Source: Neolewinella aquimaris
GTDB taxonomy: Bacteria > Bacteroidota > Bacteroidia > Chitinophagales > Saprospiraceae
Direction: 5' to 3'
Length of the DNA: 64,000 nt
NCBI RefSeq assembly: GCF_014197245.1
Contig: NZ_JACIFF010000007.1
Location: 248,001-312,000, forward strand
Shown here: piece after piece, positions 63,101-64,000 of the stretch
Layout of the letters: every line of letters begins with the position of its first letter
Position numbering within the stretch: position 1 is the first letter of the stretch
Made by a program: the position numbers and the translations under genes
Notes under the pieces: model-generated
The model's input: the letters and a program-made list of their open reading frames with translations, nothing else
Told to the model about the DNA's origin: nothing
Database searches by the model: none

Positions 63101-63701
63101 ACTCACCGGTATTGGTCAGGGCCAGGTCGTACTGACGAAGCTCGCGGGCAGCGGCCTTGCTCTTGGGGGTAAACGCGGCACCCGCGGCCCCGCCCGACTT
63201 ATCGTTCTGCACGGAATTTAGCGGGTCGGCAGGGTCGTAGCCGCAGGCGAGGGGGAGGTTATTTTCCGGGTCCGTATACTGATCGGAATAGAAAACGAGG
63301 TGGCGTCCGTCGTTTTCCCCGGCCGGCTGGATGGCAAAAGTGCCCGCCGGACCGCGCAGCAGTGCGTCTACCCCGCGGTGAGAAATGGCAATGCGGCCGG
63401 CTCCCCATTCCCCCTCTACCCGGTAGCTGCCGATGTCGGGATACTTCGCGGCGAGCCTGGGCTCGAATACCGGATCGCTGACCGCGATAAAGCTGGCGTG
63501 GGTGCCGTCGGGCAGGGGAAGTTCGATGGTCCTGCCCTTCGCGAAGAGTTGCTGACGGAACTGCTCCAGATCCAGGCTGGTTTCCAGGTGGTTCCCGCTG
63601 ATTTCCTGATTCGTGTTGGCGTAAGCGGTAAACTGGAAGGCAGACTGGGCGGGAAGGGCGGCCCCCGTCAGGAGTAGGCAGAGGAGTAAAAATCTGGGCA
63701 T
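60114..63701 (-). CDS. Secreted reprolysin-like zinc metalloprotease with P-domain and T9SS sorting domain
   Basis: This 1,195-residue secreted protease has a signal peptide (PRFLLLCLLLTGAALPAQSA) and a propeptide of about 180 residues. The catalytic domain holds MAHEIAHQFTVSH (HExxHxxxxxH) near residue 330 and the Met-turn-like TIMSYAGACG. Ig/PKD-like modules, a fibronectin III domain (TEFDWTPSVNAQEYEIQIAT) and a proprotein-convertase P-domain follow (LPNVTVNYQFASKVSISLTSP to VGQIVGWNVEFC). A cadherin/CSPG-like module comes next, and at the end a T9SS type A sorting domain (LDVFPNPTAGDVQLRWS to GGMYLLRVDG). It is likely shed or anchored on the cell surface to degrade external protein. It lies 59 bases after the carboxypeptidase gene, probably in the same transcript. 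Confidence 0.93.
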   Translation of the reverse strand: MPRFLLLCLLLTGAALPAQSAFQFTAYANTNQEISGNHLETSLDLEQFRQQLFAKGRTIELPLPDGTHASFIAVSDPVFEPRLAAKYPDIGSYRVEGEWGAGRIAISHRGVDALLRGPAGTFAIQPAGENDGRHLVFYSDQYTDPENNLPLACGYDPADPLNSVQNDKSGGAAGAAFTPKSKAAARELRQYDLALTNTGEFAQRVGGKKEDVLAAFNTAVSTINVIFEREVGVRMNLLAVSEDLIYLDAKTDPFTDSDEGSGLLDQVIEAFNIANVPTTAYDIGHIFTSSCIDVGGVVSGLACSGSKTRGVTCLQGTNVARTAERVMAHEIAHQFTVSHTFNNCPPAQDQRAGNTAYEPGSGTTIMSYAGACGDQNIGPEEAYYHTASLEQFITYTREGAASGCATIIETDNVTPEVRIDYEDGFFIPRSTPFRLTGTATDANDPPEQLTYNWEQYDLGPASDINDPEGTAPLFRSVAPSSEGFTRYFPRIDRVANNISSNDEVLPDYARDMTFRLTARDNNEAAGGVDWATVRFEVADVGPLTVLNPELVNNEPWRVGEYREVTWDVAGTDGFPIFAKSVNILLSGDGGITFERVLAANVANTGSAFVTVPDTTGTAMRVIVEAADNIFFNMNDEDFSIAAAEFATYTLESDLNYRSVCLPETVTATLTAGSVLGYSEPVTVSLDTAALPAGLLVSFARTQLLPGQTTTLTLDLGGIVTSGRLTVPIVVAAPGRDSSRREIVLDVVANDFSDLLLAGPAEGTEGIVLTTEFDWTPSVNAQEYEIQIATSPSFSQRDLFAAATGLTETVYTPDNFFSPNTLYFWRVRPVNACGPGPWTETTSFHTVSSKCDVVSSTDTPIGLPGSGGTFTRESKLFIERRGSINDLNLPNVTVNYQFASKVSISLTSPAGTVVKLYSEKCFSTNSINLGFDDDAPEEVACPPDDKRVFRPEGKLEAFNGEDTYGEWILTVSVSETNGAVGQIVGWNVEFCADAAVVQPRTLVNDATEVQPLGRNAVLRSELEVDSEGDDAGRTYYILTQLPALGRLELRGLTMMAGDTFTQADINAGRLVYENTDSTSRTDDFGFVVTTAGGGYLPVTYHDVLITSDAISPVRYVSPLEATLDVFPNPTAGDVQLRWSAVGNRDISIELYDLTGRPLLRQLVPVSAGSAVVAVGHLPGGMYLLRVDGAVRRVLRR

Positions 63702-63760
63702 GTAGGGTCTTTAAGGGGGAATAAAGGTAAAGCCGGCGGCCCGCGCAAAATGTCGGGTAG

Positions 63761-64000
63761 CTAGTACCGTGCCGGTTTTTCGCCGGGCAGAGCACTGCGG
63801 ATAAACTCCCGCAGATCTTCGTTGGCGGCTTCCAGGTCGGGCCGGCGCAGGTACATCATGTGGCCGCTGAAGTAGCCCTTGAAACTCAGGCGATCGCGCA
63901 TACGGCCGCTGGGGTCGAGGTGCCAGAGGCTGTACTTGGCGTCGTAATAGTTGGTCGCCCCGTCGAAGTAACCCGACTGCACCATCACGTTGAGGTAGGG
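63761..64000 (-). CDS. Serine carboxypeptidase-like protein (peptidase S10), C-terminal part only
   Basis: Only the last 79 residues are visible; the gene continues beyond the right edge. They carry the end of the S10 alpha/beta-hydrolase fold: catalytic Asp in VMVQSGYFDGATNYYDA, then LWHLDPSGRMRDRLSFKGYFSGHMMYLRRPDL with the catalytic His in GHMMY, and the closing DLREFIRSALPG. Such secreted or periplasmic enzymes remove C-terminal residues from peptides, which fits the neighbouring secreted protease. Confidence 0.85.
   Translation of the reverse strand, partial: PYLNVMVQSGYFDGATNYYDAKYSLWHLDPSGRMRDRLSFKGYFSGHMMYLRRPDLEAANEDLREFIRSALPGEKPARY

Noticed and set aside
1-64000. Insertion sequences, prophage or integrase/attachment sites
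   Set aside because: No transposase, integrase or phage gene was recognised in any frame; the only mobile-looking items are short non-coding repeats.

Overview
The window looks like chromosomal DNA of a member of the Bacteroidota, probably a Saprospiria/Lewinella-type marine heterotroph. The supporting signs are two proteins with C-terminal type IX secretion (T9SS) sorting domains, a UpxY-type antiterminator heading a polysaccharide operon, a GMC oxidoreductase/gluconate dehydrogenase subunit 3 cluster, a PVC-type cytochrome next to a ThuA protein, and several promoters of the Bacteroidota type (TAnnTTTG at -7). The genus is inferred from gene content only. Most of the window is rich in G+C. 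The MBOAT/SGNH pair (about 19.1-21.6 kb) is visibly richer in A+T than its neighbours.

Layout. 1-11.4 kb, minus strand: one exopolysaccharide operon running from a promoter at 11.38 kb through UpxY, a glycosyltransferase, rfbB, rfbA, an ABC exporter, a UDP-sugar dehydrogenase, a UDP-uronate epimerase, a PHP-type tyrosine phosphatase, a Wza-type export lipoprotein and a Wzz/Wzc co-polymerase that leaves the window. 11.4-17.6 kb: a very repetitive T9SS-exported beta-helix adhesin, a VWA membrane protein and an OmpR-type regulator. 17.7-29 kb: mixed housekeeping, including a methyltransferase, a lipoprotein cyclophilin, an MBOAT/SGNH acylation pair, rfbC, a DCC protein, a beta-CASP nuclease, lipoproteins, an esterase and a lytic transglycosylase. 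29-38 kb: two GMC oxidoreductases around a Tat-dependent small subunit, an ABC transporter with a His-rich loop, an SDR, tatC and a TPR-like membrane protein.

38.0-38.9 kb is a four-copy tandem repeat array. It runs directly into hemW, whose reading frame has no ordinary start codon upstream of its Fe-S cysteines. 40-46.5 kb carries a small outer-membrane protein, a previously unlisted 58-residue membrane peptide, a heme-binding PVC-type protein with a ThuA partner, a Crp-like regulator and a DinB protein.

46.5-51.4 kb is the most notable region. A Bacteroidota promoter drives tRNA-Phe. One base after the tRNA a short frame opens that encodes four consecutive histidines, followed by a terminator hairpin and then hisG-hisD-hisC-hisB. 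This reads as a histidine attenuator whose leader peptide abuts a tRNA. The remaining his genes (hisH, A, F, IE) are not here. 51.5-64 kb holds a 1,164-residue predicted outer-membrane protein, trmB, a TPR lipoprotein, a patatin lipase fused to a response-regulator-like receiver domain, a large T9SS metalloprotease, and the end of a serine carboxypeptidase.

Several families of non-coding repeats sit between genes: GCAGATT/ACGGATT-type, TTGGTGAGTTG-type inverted repeats, and GGACGGGG hairpins. Convergent genes often overlap by a few to 45 bases.
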